NCBI GenBank assembly: GCA_023415055.1
Contig: JAEZLZ010000122.1
Location: forward strand, 1-64,000
From: Bacillota bacterium
Lineage (GTDB): Bacteria > Bacillota > Clostridia > Lachnospirales > Lachnospiraceae
Direction of reading: 5' to 3'
Length of the DNA: 64,000 nt
The translations under genes were made by a program, and so were the position numbers. Position 1 is the stretch's first letter. Each line of letters begins with the position of its first letter. Positions 1 to 8,144 of the stretch are shown piece after piece. Below the pieces are notes generated by a model that was not told the DNA's origin, made no database searches, and was given only the letters and a program-made list of their open reading frames with translations.

Positions 1-318
1 GGTAGACTTAATAGGTTTAAATGGAATCCTTTCTAAAGGTATTTCATAATATTTTCTTGTAGTCCTAATATCTTCAACTATCTTTTTTGCTTCGGAGAAA
101 TATATACTTCCGTCTATTGATTCTCCAACTTTTTTGATAGCTGTTTCATTATCATTTATTTTGATATAGTATAATAATTCTGAAATAATATATGTTTTTC
201 CGTTGTATGTATAAAAAATAGGGTCTAGTTTCTTTTCTATTGGATATCCACAATGAGGACAACTTTCTGCTTTATTTGATATTTCTTTATTACATTCAGG
301 ACAAATAATTAATACCAT
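1..318 (-). CDS. zinc-ribbon protein, 3' end cut by window
   Basis: Start ATG is at 316-318 with a GGGGTGA ribosome binding site seven bases upstream; the frame stays open to the window edge (106 codons seen). The N-terminus has two CxxC knuckles (Cys6/Cys9 and Cys20/Cys23, the second as CPHCG), a classic zinc ribbon of the kind found at the start of many small Firmicutes proteins. The rest (about residues 28-106) is a mixed helix/strand segment with no motif I recognise. Zinc ribbons of this type usually mediate protein or nucleic acid binding; the actual role is unknown. It is the last gene visible at the left edge of the element. Confidence 0.75.
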   Translation of the reverse strand, partial: MVLIICPECNKEISNKAESCPHCGYPIEKKLDPIFYTYNGKTYIISELLYYIKINDNETAIKKVGESIDGSIYFSEAKKIVEDIRTTRKYYEIPLERIPFKPIKST

Positions 319-402
319 GCTAATTCACCCCTTTTAAGTTTTTACATATGCTTAATATATACTCATTCATTTTTTCTCTACCAATAAACATTTTTTTTAG
401 TA

Positions 403-594
403 TTACAATTTAAAATGAAATGTCTGATATATTTTCTGTGTTAATGAAAAATATGCATCATGAACATCTATACCATATGATTTTATTTCATACCCTTTAA
501 TCCATACAGTTGCCCATAATATATTTTTATCCTTCTTATAGGTTACATTATATTTACTACCATCTTCCTCTACAACATCATAATTTACGCTCAT
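403..594 (-). CDS. hypothetical protein, 63 aa
   Basis: Small protein with a GGAG site seven bases before the ATG. It lies 13 bases downstream of the 143-residue gene and is probably co-transcribed with it. The sequence is predicted to be strand-rich followed by one helix (a tract like WATVWIKGYEI, then a helix with SLTQKI). That order faintly recalls the small HicB-type fold, but no toxin partner is seen beside it and the resemblance is too weak to name. No membrane segment, no cysteine. Function unknown. Confidence 0.6.
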   Translation of the reverse strand: MSVNYDVVEEDGSKYNVTYKKDKNILWATVWIKGYEIKSYGIDVHDAYFSLTQKIYQTFHFKL

Positions 595-607
595 TTTCTT
601 TCTCCAA

Positions 608-1039
608 CTAATCTTGATAAGCTCTTCTCATATTGATGGTTTCCATTCTATTTGAAACCTCTTCCAATCTAACGAAAATATCATCTATATCTTTTTTCGT
701 ATACTTAAATTTACATAAGGAATTATCTAGGCATTGATTTGCTTTCTGTAGACCAACCACACAATAATATTGTTGCTTATACATCTCATAACCATCTTCA
801 AAAAACAATCGTTCACAATTCTCAAACGATGACACAATAGCATTAAACCTATTAATTAAAGCCTCTACTTCTTTGTTGTTATTTGTTTGCGCGAATACGA
901 CAAGACGTTTATTCTCATCATCTTTTTTTCGTTTTTTATAGTGTTTATCTATGGATGCATATCCAATAAGGTGGGATAGCGGATTCCATCTTTGATTATA
1001 ACTATCTAACTTAGTTTTAAAATACTCTTTGTTAGTCAT
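608..1039 (-). CDS. hypothetical helical protein, 143 aa
   Basis: The start follows a GGTGAAA site and is preceded by a 60-base leader carrying a motif shared with the DUF6414-like gene (see 1098-1118). The product is charged and almost all helical, with a basic patch near residues 33-44 (HYKKRKK) and a C-terminal helix rich in Arg/Glu. I recognise no domain. It forms a two-gene unit with the 63-residue protein downstream. A DNA- or protein-binding role is possible but nothing in the sequence proves it. Confidence 0.6.
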   Translation of the reverse strand: MTNKEYFKTKLDSYNQRWNPLSHLIGYASIDKHYKKRKKDDENKRLVVFAQTNNNKEVEALINRFNAIVSSFENCERLFFEDGYEMYKQQYYCVVGLQKANQCLDNSLCKFKYTKKDIDDIFVRLEEVSNRMETINMRRAYQD

Positions 1040-1097
1040 TCATTTTCACCGCCTATTAAATTATATTTTTACAATTTAATACATGGTATATTTTACC

Positions 1098-1118
1098 TCT
1101 TATTCGATAATAAGTAAA
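1098..1118 (-). promoter_or_regulatory. shared upstream motif, copy 1
   Basis: A 21-base stretch (TCTTATTCGA, four variable bases, AAGTAAA on the + strand) about 60 bases ahead of the 143-residue gene matches a stretch ahead of the gene starting at 3733 at 17 of 21 positions. TTATTCGA also recurs near 11,640-11,660. Its position suggests an operator or promoter part shared inside the element; this is inference. Confidence 0.4.
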
Positions 1119-1129
1119 CCATAATTTTA

Positions 1130-1684
1130 CTATTTATTCACCTTATCTATTAGCCTTACAAGTTCTTTTCCATCTACTCTCTGTATATTAAATTTCTCAG
1201 CATATTTTATTGCTGGTTCAGTAAATTCACTGGTAGTAACAAATATTGCTTCGTTGGCTTCACAATCAATCATTGCTGAATGAAGCTTCTGTATCATTGG
1301 TCTGCTAACTTTATTTGATTTCGCATATAACTTTACTTCAACAACCGCTTTCAAACTATTCCTCCGCATAATAATATCTTTACCTCCATCATTTGATGCA
1401 GGAGTGACTTTTACCTTATATCCTAATAACTCATATAAATAAGCAACATAATGTTCAAAATCAGTTTCTCTGCCTTTATAATTATCTAATAGACTTTCTA
1501 TTGTGCGGTATCTTCTTACCATATCCTTTTTACTTTGTTGCTTAATATAGAAATATATAAGAACAGCTATAACAGGAATAGTTAACAACCATAAATTATC
1601 TTTGAGCATTTTCCATAAGAAAGCTATTATAAAAAGGTAAAGTATAACTTGGTAATCAAATCTATATTTCATTCTTCTACTCAT
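1130..1684 (-). CDS. membrane-anchored Mrr-like restriction endonuclease
   Basis: The ATG at 1682-1684 is chosen over an earlier in-frame codon at 1756 because it has an AATGAGGT site. Residues about 8-45 form two hydrophobic segments in a row, followed by a basic stretch. The C-terminal half (about residues 70-180) is a PD-(D/E)xK nuclease domain of the Mrr_cat/restriction endonuclease type: DGGKDI supplies the Asp and VEVKLY the Glu-x-Lys, with a following helix containing Gln. Such two-helix-plus-Mrr proteins are common in mobile elements and defence islands and are thought to cut foreign, often modified, DNA. Whether this one is active is untested. No methylase accompanies it. Confidence 0.8.
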   Translation of the reverse strand: MSRRMKYRFDYQVILYLFIIAFLWKMLKDNLWLLTIPVIAVLIYFYIKQQSKKDMVRRYRTIESLLDNYKGRETDFEHYVAYLYELLGYKVKVTPASNDGGKDIIMRRNSLKAVVEVKLYAKSNKVSRPMIQKLHSAMIDCEANEAIFVTTSEFTEPAIKYAEKFNIQRVDGKELVRLIDKVNK

Positions 1685-2038
1685 AAATACCTCATTAAGT
1701 ATTATTTTGGTAATAGCATTACCGATTCTAACCACAATAATTCCATGAAAATCCAAAGCCTAATGTTTCGTATCTTCTCAAATCATACGTGTTTCGAGAA
1801 AAATCAGCTATGCCTTTATATCATTTAACATAGTTCATCCAAAGCGTAAAACATGCCCCACCCCTGCTTCCATAAAAAAGAGGACACTAACTATAAGCAT
1901 CCCCATTATTGATATGTACCATATGAAATAAGTTTCAACAATAACTCAATTCCTGTTCTATGCTAATCACAACTCAGCAAGAATATCACCCTTTTGGGCA
2001 TGTGAATTAATTAATACATCAACAATATGATAGAAGCA
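1685..2038. other. intergenic spacer, 354 bases
   Basis: No credible gene on either strand. It carries a terminator (1874-1904) and a segment (about 1800-1885) that is recognisably similar to the spacer at about 3866-3945: both have AAATCAGCTAT, then a T-rich run, then CCCCTGCT and the terminator. The two spacers look like diverged copies of one intergenic module. Confidence 0.5.
1874..1904 (-). terminator. rho-independent terminator after the DUF5677 gene
   Basis: On the minus strand GGGGATGC and GTGTCCTC form an imperfect stem, followed by six T residues. It lies 135 bases downstream of the stop of the leftward gene at 2039-2842. Confidence 0.5.
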
Positions 2039-2842
2039 TCATTCGAAAACATGTTTCCTATATTCTGTACAAATGAGTTCTAATGATTCGGTATAAGTAT
2101 TTTCCAAACTAAAATTAGCAAATACAATATCCGTCATAATTCCAAACGAATCCATTGAAAGACAAATCGGCATTTCAAATCCCTCATACGTCTCTTGAGT
2201 AGTCAAGATATTTCCATCTGGATTATCTCTCCCTAACAATGCGAAATCTCCCATAGCACTAGCATGCGTACTTATACAGGCTCTTCTATATATCACTCTG
2301 AAAAGTCCAGCATTACAAACTTTCTGAAGTTTTTCGAAACTTGGTTGATTAATTATTTTTGATGCCCACCAATAATCATTAAATCTTTTACAATCTGGAT
2401 ATTTATTTTGAAACTCTTTAATAGACATATTATGCCTATTTATTTCCATGTTACAAATATCACTAAGACTTTCCTCATTAAAATTTATTAATTCCTCATA
2501 ATATAATTTATTATTATAATGACTTTGTATATCTTGATTATCAAAATATCTATCTATCAAATCATAGCCATCCTTTTCGTCTTTATGTCTTGATATGAAA
2601 TGCATAATTATCATTTGCTCATATATATTTCTTGCTCTTGACAAAGCACCATCAGGGAAGCCATTATGCAATAAACAAAGGACTTCTCTTATATTTAATA
2701 TTGCTTTCGCATAACTCGATAGTAAATAATAATCATAATTCATTTCAGCTTTTATTGTAATAGCCACTTCTGCAATTATATCTTGACACTCCAAGATTAT
2801 TTTTTCAAAATCAAGCAATTTCCATTTAACTAATTCCTGCAT
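2039..2842 (-). CDS. DUF5677-like protein
   Basis: Start ATG at 2840-2842 is preferred over the longer frame to 2887 because an AGGTAGG site sits just upstream. The 267-residue product is all helical. It shows features of the DUF5677 family: a helix with SRARNIYEQ followed by a conserved His region, and a later STHASAMG segment where an exposed His follows Ser/Thr. Members of this family occur widely as single genes in mobile elements and defence neighbourhoods; their biochemical activity is not established. Here it sits immediately downstream (48 bases) of the DUF6414-like gene, so the two are probably one operon. Confidence 0.65.
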   Translation of the reverse strand: MQELVKWKLLDFEKIILECQDIIAEVAITIKAEMNYDYYLLSSYAKAILNIREVLCLLHNGFPDGALSRARNIYEQMIIMHFISRHKDEKDGYDLIDRYFDNQDIQSHYNNKLYYEELINFNEESLSDICNMEINRHNMSIKEFQNKYPDCKRFNDYWWASKIINQPSFEKLQKVCNAGLFRVIYRRACISTHASAMGDFALLGRDNPDGNILTTQETYEGFEMPICLSMDSFGIMTDIVFANFSLENTYTESLELICTEYRKHVFE

Positions 2843-2890
2843 AATAACACCTACCTTTCCGCCATTAAATAAATAGAACTCTTCCACTTC

Positions 2891-3733
2891 TTATTTGGAC
2901 AGTGAAACTATTTGTATTTCATATACCCGCTTCCCCTTAATCGAGGTTTTAATATTACAATCCAGATTATAAGTATCGTTATCACTCATTCCAGTTAAAG
3001 CTGCGATTAATTCATCTTTAGAAGTATCATTCTTAAGATTAGTAAATATAGTATTTTTTAATAGTTCTGTTCCTTGGTCATATACTTTTTTTATTTTACA
3101 CAAACACATCAACTCACAATCTATCAAATCATAAATTACAGATTGATAATAATTATTTTTATTTATATTAGCTACAATTCCATAATTATCATTCTCAAAT
3201 ATTACTTCATTACCATCTATAACTGTTTTACATGCTTTTCCTATAACATCAATCATATTTTGAACTTGTTTATTATCAATCTTTTTTCCCCCGAATAAAG
3301 GATTTTCAAGCATTTTCATAATTCTCAATATATCATTAAATCTATCTTGTAATATTTCTAATGAATTATTAGATAAAGTTATAGGTGTATATACAAAATC
3401 TCCTTCTACAGCTTCCTTAAAATTAGTTTTTAATATATCATTAATACTCAAACTACTAATAATAAAATTCAACATGGACGATATGGTTTGAACTTTTTTA
3501 TGAGAAAAAGACTTACTGCTTTTTCCAGCTCTTCTAATTCCAGTTTGCATATCTGCTTGTACTTTAAATATCTTAAACCCAACTTTTCCATTAATGTTTC
3601 CCTCTGTGTTTTTATCATAACTAGTGGTAATTTCCTCATAATCGGCGTAACCATCATTTATTACAGCATATATATCTAATAACCTTTCTTTATCAACATA
3701 ATATGGGAAGAATTGCTTTTTTACTTTATTCAC
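2891..3733 (-). CDS. DUF6414-like protein
   Basis: Translation starts at a GTG (3731-3733) after AAGGATGGTG. The N-terminus, PYYVDKERLLDIYAVINDGY, matches my memory of the DUF6414 family, whose members begin with a tyrosine-rich strand and an LLDIYA segment. The body (280 residues) alternates strands and helices, with a KVGFKIFK tract and a conserved FVYTPITLSNNSLE strand in the middle. The family is of unknown function and is often found beside other unknown genes in mobile DNA. The gene has its own leader with the shared 21-base motif and probably leads the operon with the DUF5677-like gene. Confidence 0.6.
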   Translation of the reverse strand: MNKVKKQFFPYYVDKERLLDIYAVINDGYADYEEITTSYDKNTEGNINGKVGFKIFKVQADMQTGIRRAGKSSKSFSHKKVQTISSMLNFIISSLSINDILKTNFKEAVEGDFVYTPITLSNNSLEILQDRFNDILRIMKMLENPLFGGKKIDNKQVQNMIDVIGKACKTVIDGNEVIFENDNYGIVANINKNNYYQSVIYDLIDCELMCLCKIKKVYDQGTELLKNTIFTNLKNDTSKDELIAALTGMSDNDTYNLDCNIKTSIKGKRVYEIQIVSLSK

Positions 3734-3774
3734 ACTTTATCACCATCCTTTTCTATTATAAGGATAATTTTATC

Positions 3775-3795
3775 TCTTATTCGACACAAAGTAAA
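3775..3795 (-). promoter_or_regulatory. shared upstream motif, copy 2
   Basis: Second copy of the motif described at 1098-1118 (TCTTATTCGA, variable tetramer, AAGTAAA), about 40 bases ahead of the GTG start at 3733. The same distance class and orientation in front of two separate genes is why I treat it as a regulatory site. Confidence 0.4.
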
Positions 3796-3936
3796 TACAA
3801 TAATTCCCACATTAAAGCATGATGGCTAGTATAACGTAATCAATGAAATAAAATAGGTATTAAATAAAATCAGCTATACCCTTTTTCATTCACATAATCT
3901 ATGAAGAAGTGTTAAATACCGCCCCTGCTATCATAA

Positions 3937-3965
3937 GAAAAGAGGATACCGTTTCCGATATCCCC
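3937..3965 (-). terminator. rho-independent terminator after the 151-aa gene
   Basis: Minus strand: GGATATCG, GAAA loop, CGGTATCC, then TCTTTT. It directly follows the stop of the leftward gene at 3977. Nearly the same stem recurs at 4639-4668. Confidence 0.75.
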
Positions 3966-3976
3966 TTTCCAAATAA

Positions 3977-4432
3977 TTATAACAGTACTTCAGAACTTAC
4001 TTCTGTACTAAAATTTCCAACATAGTTATTATCAACCCTATCAAGCCAATCATCACCAAATTCAGCCCGCCAATTCAACACTGTGTTTTCTCCAGTTTCT
4101 GTTAAAGCTCTTCTTTTTGATGCTATGCTTTTTAAGGATGGGTTGTTGCCCGAGAAATAACCCGCAGACCCTTTAGGCTCTCTTCCCCATTTCTTGGAAA
4201 TTTCACTTAATTCATCAGCTGTTACAATACCATTTCTCCTGTAAACCTCTTCAAGTATTGCAATATTCCGAATCTTATAAACTGTAACTTGTTTTTTTCC
4301 ACCAGATGATTTTAAAAACACATCTATTTTGCTCTTTATTCCAACTAATTCTGCTTCAATTCTAGTAACATCGTTGTAAAGTGATTCGAGATTTTCCTTG
4401 TTTACTTCTACCATAACTCTTGAACTATTCAT
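3977..4432 (-). CDS. hypothetical protein with winged-helix-like core
   Basis: Start has a good GGGAGG site. The first 45 residues form a heptad-like helix (NLESLYNDVTRIEAELVGIK), followed by KIRNIAILEEVYRRNGIVTADELSEI, which reads like a small helix-turn-helix: a helix, a short turn at NG, and a second helix. The end contains SIASKRRALTETGENTVLNWR. It is followed by its own terminator and preceded by a long AT-rich leader, so it is monocistronic. A small DNA-binding regulator of the element is plausible but unproven. Confidence 0.55.
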   Translation of the reverse strand: MNSSRVMVEVNKENLESLYNDVTRIEAELVGIKSKIDVFLKSSGGKKQVTVYKIRNIAILEEVYRRNGIVTADELSEISKKWGREPKGSAGYFSGNNPSLKSIASKRRALTETGENTVLNWRAEFGDDWLDRVDNNYVGNFSTEVSSEVLL

Positions 4433-4638
4433 GATTTTACCTCCCAGAAGTATATTATGTCCTAATTATAAGCCGTTTGGTTTCATTTGTCAATACATTC
4501 TATATTTTCATTTCGTTTTATTTCTTATTGATGCTTTTTTTGCATTGAGTAATTATTTATTATTACTTATAATAATACATGATTAATAAAATATATCCTT
4601 AATAGTTGAGAAAGTATTGGATATCCCTTGCTGCTGTT

Positions 4639-4668
4639 AAAAAAGGAGATACCGTTCCCGATATCCCC
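4639..4668 (-). terminator. rho-independent terminator after the recombinase unit
   Basis: Minus strand: GGGGATATCGG, short loop, ACGGTATCTCC, then six T. It follows the stop of the small membrane protein at 4688 and is clearly a relative of the terminator at 3937-3965. Confidence 0.8.
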
Positions 4669-4687
4669 TCAATCTTTACGATATTTC

Positions 4688-4936
4688 TTAAAGTCCTAAA
4701 TCTTCCTTAGTAACACTTCCATCCACAATCCATTGTCGCTCACATTTATAATCGTTGTAGTAAGACAACAGTAATAAGAATGTAAAGCACACATAACCGC
4801 ACCATCTCTCTACGAATATTGATACCGCTATCATGGCTATTATGTATATTACCAACCTTCCCCATTTACTGTCTTTGTAATTCTGGAATTCTTGCGGAGA
4901 CATGCTGAATCGGTCACAATATCTATTCTCATCCAT
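4688..4936 (-). CDS. small membrane protein, 82 aa
   Basis: I place the start at 4936 (MDENRYCD) because GGTG sits six bases upstream; the longer frame would overlap the recombinase stop. The middle (about residues 26-65) holds two adjacent hydrophobic segments separated by RWCG, the ends are charged. It directly follows the serine recombinase gene and is probably translated from the same message. No family recognised. Confidence 0.55.
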   Translation of the reverse strand: MDENRYCDRFSMSPQEFQNYKDSKWGRLVIYIIAMIAVSIFVERWCGYVCFTFLLLLSYYNDYKCERQWIVDGSVTKEDLGL

Positions 4937-4937
4937 T

Positions 4938-5519
4938 CTATTCACCATCCTTAACTCGTAATGCTCGTTTTGCCCTTATAAGAGTACTCTTAGATATGCC
5001 TGTTGTCTCTTCTACTTGCTTATAAGACATAGTATCAAGTAATGTTAAAGCATGTTGTATCTGCTTCTTTGTATAGGTTTTCGGTCTACCTTCCTTGAAG
5101 TCTGGTTTCAATTTAGCTATTGCCTTACCTTCTTGTGTTCGTTCAACAATCATATCACGTTCAAACTGTGCAAAACATAAAAGAATGTTTCTCATAAGAG
5201 TACTGACAGAGGAATTATCCAATATACCCAAATTAGCTACATCAACCTTTATTCCCTTATCAATCAATTTTGTTATCAATTCACTGGCTTGCGATACACT
5301 TCTTGCAAATCGATCTAGTTTAGCAACAACAAGAGTATCCCCTTGCTCTATATCTTTAAGTAGCTTATCAAATTCGGGTCTATCCATTTTTGTTCCCGTA
5401 AAACTATCTGTAAAAATCTTTTCCGCACCATGCTCTTTTAATATCTTCTCTTGTACATCTAAACCATTACCATCTTTAGCCTGTCCTTTTGTGCTTACTC
5501 TAGCATATCCATATACCAT
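4938..5519 (-). CDS. serine recombinase, resolvase/invertase type
   Basis: 193 residues, the usual size of small resolvases and DNA invertases. The N-terminus YGYARVSTKGQ carries the catalytic Ser9; LVVAKLDRFARS holds the conserved Asp-Arg and second Arg; a long E-like helix (MRNILLCFAQFERDMIVERTQEG) precedes the C-terminal helix-turn-helix (residues about 155-185, SYKQVEETTGISKSTLIRAKRAL). These enzymes cut and rejoin DNA via a 5' phosphoserine to resolve dimers or invert segments. An AAGGGGG site precedes the ATG. A candidate crossover region with matching direct and inverted repeats lies just upstream (5556-5625). It could serve dimer resolution of the circular form of the element. Confidence 0.93.
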   Translation of the reverse strand: MVYGYARVSTKGQAKDGNGLDVQEKILKEHGAEKIFTDSFTGTKMDRPEFDKLLKDIEQGDTLVVAKLDRFARSVSQASELITKLIDKGIKVDVANLGILDNSSVSTLMRNILLCFAQFERDMIVERTQEGKAIAKLKPDFKEGRPKTYTKKQIQHALTLLDTMSYKQVEETTGISKSTLIRAKRALRVKDGE

Positions 5520-5555
5520 AATGTACCCCCTTTTATCCCATGTATTTATGACCCC

Positions 5556-5625
5556 AAGTTATGACACCACTGAATAAGGCCATTATACTGCATCGAGTTT
5601 TCGGTGTCAATACTTTTAAGTTATG
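5556..5625. promoter_or_regulatory. candidate recombinase site (res-like)
   Basis: Just upstream of the recombinase gene, TGACACC (5562-5568) and GGTGTCA (5603-5609) form an inverted repeat. AAGTTATG occurs as a direct repeat at 5556-5563 and 5618-5625, flanking it. Resolvases usually act on repeats next to their own gene, which is the reason for the call; no cleavage dinucleotide can be assigned. Confidence 0.3.
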
Positions 5626-5704
5626 GCTCTTTCTAATTAATAAGAACAGCTCAATTTATATTTTACCGAGCTGTTTGTAATGGTTATTAATTTAGGTTAA
5701 TGAT

Positions 5705-6508
5705 TTAATCCTGTTTGATAATGACACTACGTTGATAATTCAATATTAAGTCCCATTTAATTTGATATATTGCAAGTATGGTAACAAAACTATTATTAAT
5801 TACATTCGCTATAATTGCATTATCAATAAAATAATTTGATATATTGAATATTATGAAAATTATCAGGTATAGTAATGAGATCTGATTTTCCAATTGTTTA
5901 TGGTCATATCTCTTAGCATCGTCATTTGTTCCAATTAAATTTTTTATAAAAAAATGGTTCATTTTAACGCCAGCAAATCTATAAGCAATAAGAAATACAG
6001 TAATAATAATATACATTAATACATTTATATATTTATCATTTATATACATAATTAATATACTTGCAATAATTAGGAATACTATCGATGATAATGAAAATGT
6101 TATAATTGTCGAAAATATGTTTACAAATCTTTTCATGATTAAAAAAAGTGATATCCCTACAAGCAATAATATGAGACCCATTCGTAAAGGTTCATTATAT
6201 ACAGCCATACCTATTATTATTCCAGCTGATAAGACTGAAATTACTTTTACTTTTGGATTGTTTAAATTAAAATTCACTATTATTAGTACTATCCCAAGCA
6301 CAATGAAGTATGTCAAAGTAGATAGATTGATATAGTAATTGATATTTTTATTATTATCGTCAAATAATTTCAGAAATGATAAAAAAGAAAATATAGATAT
6401 TAAGATACCCAATATAGTGGTAATAATATGAAACTTTAATGATGTGGTACTATTTATGTATTCTTTCATAATTGATTTTACTTTTTTCCAATTAACTTTC
6501 TTATCCAT
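5705..6508 (-). CDS. polytopic membrane protein, 267 aa (membrane operon gene 4)
   Basis: After a short charged N-terminus (MDKKVNWKKVKS) almost the whole protein is hydrophobic, with about eight predicted membrane helices between residues 22 and 250. A polar loop with KNLIGTNDDAKRYDHK lies around residues 188-203. A GGGGGATAT site precedes the ATG. It is the last of four leftward genes with gaps of only 57, 29 and 62 bases between them, so it belongs to the operon starting at 8783. No transporter or enzyme signature is visible. Function unknown. Confidence 0.65.
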   Translation of the reverse strand: MDKKVNWKKVKSIMKEYINSTTSLKFHIITTILGILISIFSFLSFLKLFDDNNKNINYYINLSTLTYFIVLGIVLIIVNFNLNNPKVKVISVLSAGIIIGMAVYNEPLRMGLILLLVGISLFLIMKRFVNIFSTIITFSLSSIVFLIIASILIMYINDKYINVLMYIIITVFLIAYRFAGVKMNHFFIKNLIGTNDDAKRYDHKQLENQISLLYLIIFIIFNISNYFIDNAIIANVINNSFVTILAIYQIKWDLILNYQRSVIIKQD

Positions 6509-6565
6509 ATATCCCCCATTATTTTAATCTTATTATATTCGTTAAAGTGTACCTTTCGGAATAAT

Positions 6566-7168
6566 TTATTCTGACAATTTTATAAGTCTGGATTTAATTA
6601 AGGTTGTTATAAGTGCACAATTCATCAAAGTCCTATCAACAGTAATTTTTAGCTTTTGTTCTTGAACCTCTGATAACATTTTATCATTAGCACTCTTAAA
6701 GCATTCTGTCATGACATTCATATCGTCTTGCAAATCTTTAATTATTTTTGTAGCCGCTTCATTAATATCTTGGGTAATATAGCAACCATATACCATATTA
6801 TCATTTTTATATTTAGGAATACTTTCGAGAATACTTAATAAAACTTTTCTAGCAGCATCTATATTTTTACTATTTTCCGTATCTTCGTTTAAAGTAATAT
6901 AATATAATAAATCTTGTATATTTACCGCTAAATCCGAAACAACATTAGAAGTTCTTTCATAGAATTCGAACTCTTTATCTAGAACCATTTCGTACGCTCT
7001 CGTACTACGTTGTAAGGAATTTGTAAGTTTTATTATTGTTTTTTGAGACGAGGTAATTATTACATTTTCAAACCACCGTTGAAATAGTGTTTTAAATAAA
7101 GCAAGTATTACTAATGTAATTCCAACACCACCGCCAACAGCTGCTAACAATTGTTTTAAAAACTCCAT
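6566..7168 (-). CDS. single-pass membrane protein with helical domain (gene 3)
   Basis: Residues about 8-28 form one glycine-containing membrane helix (VGGGVGITLVILALF), and the remaining 170 residues are long amphipathic helices with a conserved-looking TNSLQRSTRAYEMVLDKEFEFYERTSN tract. The shape (one N-terminal anchor plus a helical cytosolic bundle) recalls membrane-anchored sensors or effectors in defence islands, but I recognise no family. AAAGGGG site upstream. It lies 29 bases after the 294-residue gene and 57 before the 267-residue gene. Confidence 0.65.
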   Translation of the reverse strand: MEFLKQLLAAVGGGVGITLVILALFKTLFQRWFENVIITSSQKTIIKLTNSLQRSTRAYEMVLDKEFEFYERTSNVVSDLAVNIQDLLYYITLNEDTENSKNIDAARKVLLSILESIPKYKNDNMVYGCYITQDINEAATKIIKDLQDDMNVMTECFKSANDKMLSEVQEQKLKITVDRTLMNCALITTLIKSRLIKLSE

Positions 7169-7197
7169 AATACTCTTACCCCTTTCTTCTTATTTTG

Positions 7198-8082
7198 CTA
7201 AATCTCTTTATTTTGACCTTCCTTATTATTTTCATTCATCATATGTGCCAAATAATATATTTCATTAATGTTTGTGGCTGCATCACTTTTTGTACTATAT
7301 GTTTTCAAAGTATCTGTAACTAATTCAAATAATTTATCACCACTTTTTGTATTTATACCACTCTGATAAATAAACTTTCTAATTGTATCCTTCCAAAAAT
7401 TCAATTCCTTTTCATAATCGCTCATACGAGTCAAATAATATAGCTTAATTTTGTATAGTTCTTTATGGGTTTCTTTTGCATCTTTTTTGAGTTCTTGTGA
7501 TTCTGTTCTTAATTGTTGCGTTTCCTTTTCGTCTTTATCTAAGGTTTCTTCAACTTCCTTAAGTCGTAAATAATATTTCTTATTCTTTTTATCAAATAAA
7601 TATTGTGAAATAATAAGCATTATTAAATACATCATTGCTTGCGAAACAACAATAATATAAATATCAGTTTTATTTTCTAGATAAGTCGTACTTACATTAC
7701 CATCATAAGCTATTTTTACACTATTTAAATTTATTTTCTCTTTTGTTATCAGAATAACAGAAGTAGTCTCCATGGGTGGAATATAATTTAGAGTAATAAT
7801 ATTATTAACATTATCAATCTGATATGATAAGTTTGATATTCCTGATTCGATTTTATTAAATTCACCTACTGATATTTCCAATTTTTCAATTGCTATTTTT
7901 TTTGAAGTGTTGCTAATTGTTATTGGTGTCATTATCTCATTTTCATTGATAATAGACGTTCCAATACTTATATTGCATATATTTCTTGTAATAAAATACG
8001 ATATTGCATATGTAAAAATCGAAGTTATCAAAACAGTAATAATTGCTTCAATGATTATCTTTCCCCAATTCGTTTTTTCCAT
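7198..8082 (-). CDS. membrane protein with external domain and coiled coil (gene 2)
   Basis: Two membrane segments (about residues 9-32 and 145-163) bracket a 110-residue strand-rich region that should face outward. A strong coiled coil follows (residues about 170-225, with EVEETLDKDEKETQQLRTES), then a helical C-terminus ending in EGQNKEI. This is a sensor-like layout: outer domain, membrane, coiled coil, cytosolic helical module. There is no kinase, cyclase or nuclease motif. AAGGAG site seven bases before the ATG. Second gene of the four-gene membrane operon. Confidence 0.65.
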   Translation of the reverse strand: MEKTNWGKIIIEAIITVLITSIFTYAISYFITRNICNISIGTSIINENEIMTPITISNTSKKIAIEKLEISVGEFNKIESGISNLSYQIDNVNNIITLNYIPPMETTSVILITKEKINLNSVKIAYDGNVSTTYLENKTDIYIIVVSQAMMYLIMLIISQYLFDKKNKKYYLRLKEVEETLDKDEKETQQLRTESQELKKDAKETHKELYKIKLYYLTRMSDYEKELNFWKDTIRKFIYQSGINTKSGDKLFELVTDTLKTYSTKSDAATNINEIYYLAHMMNENNKEGQNKEI

Positions 8083-8144
8083 GCTTACTCCTTATTAATT
8101 ATGACATAATTAATCTTCTAACTTAATCAATCATTAATACATCA

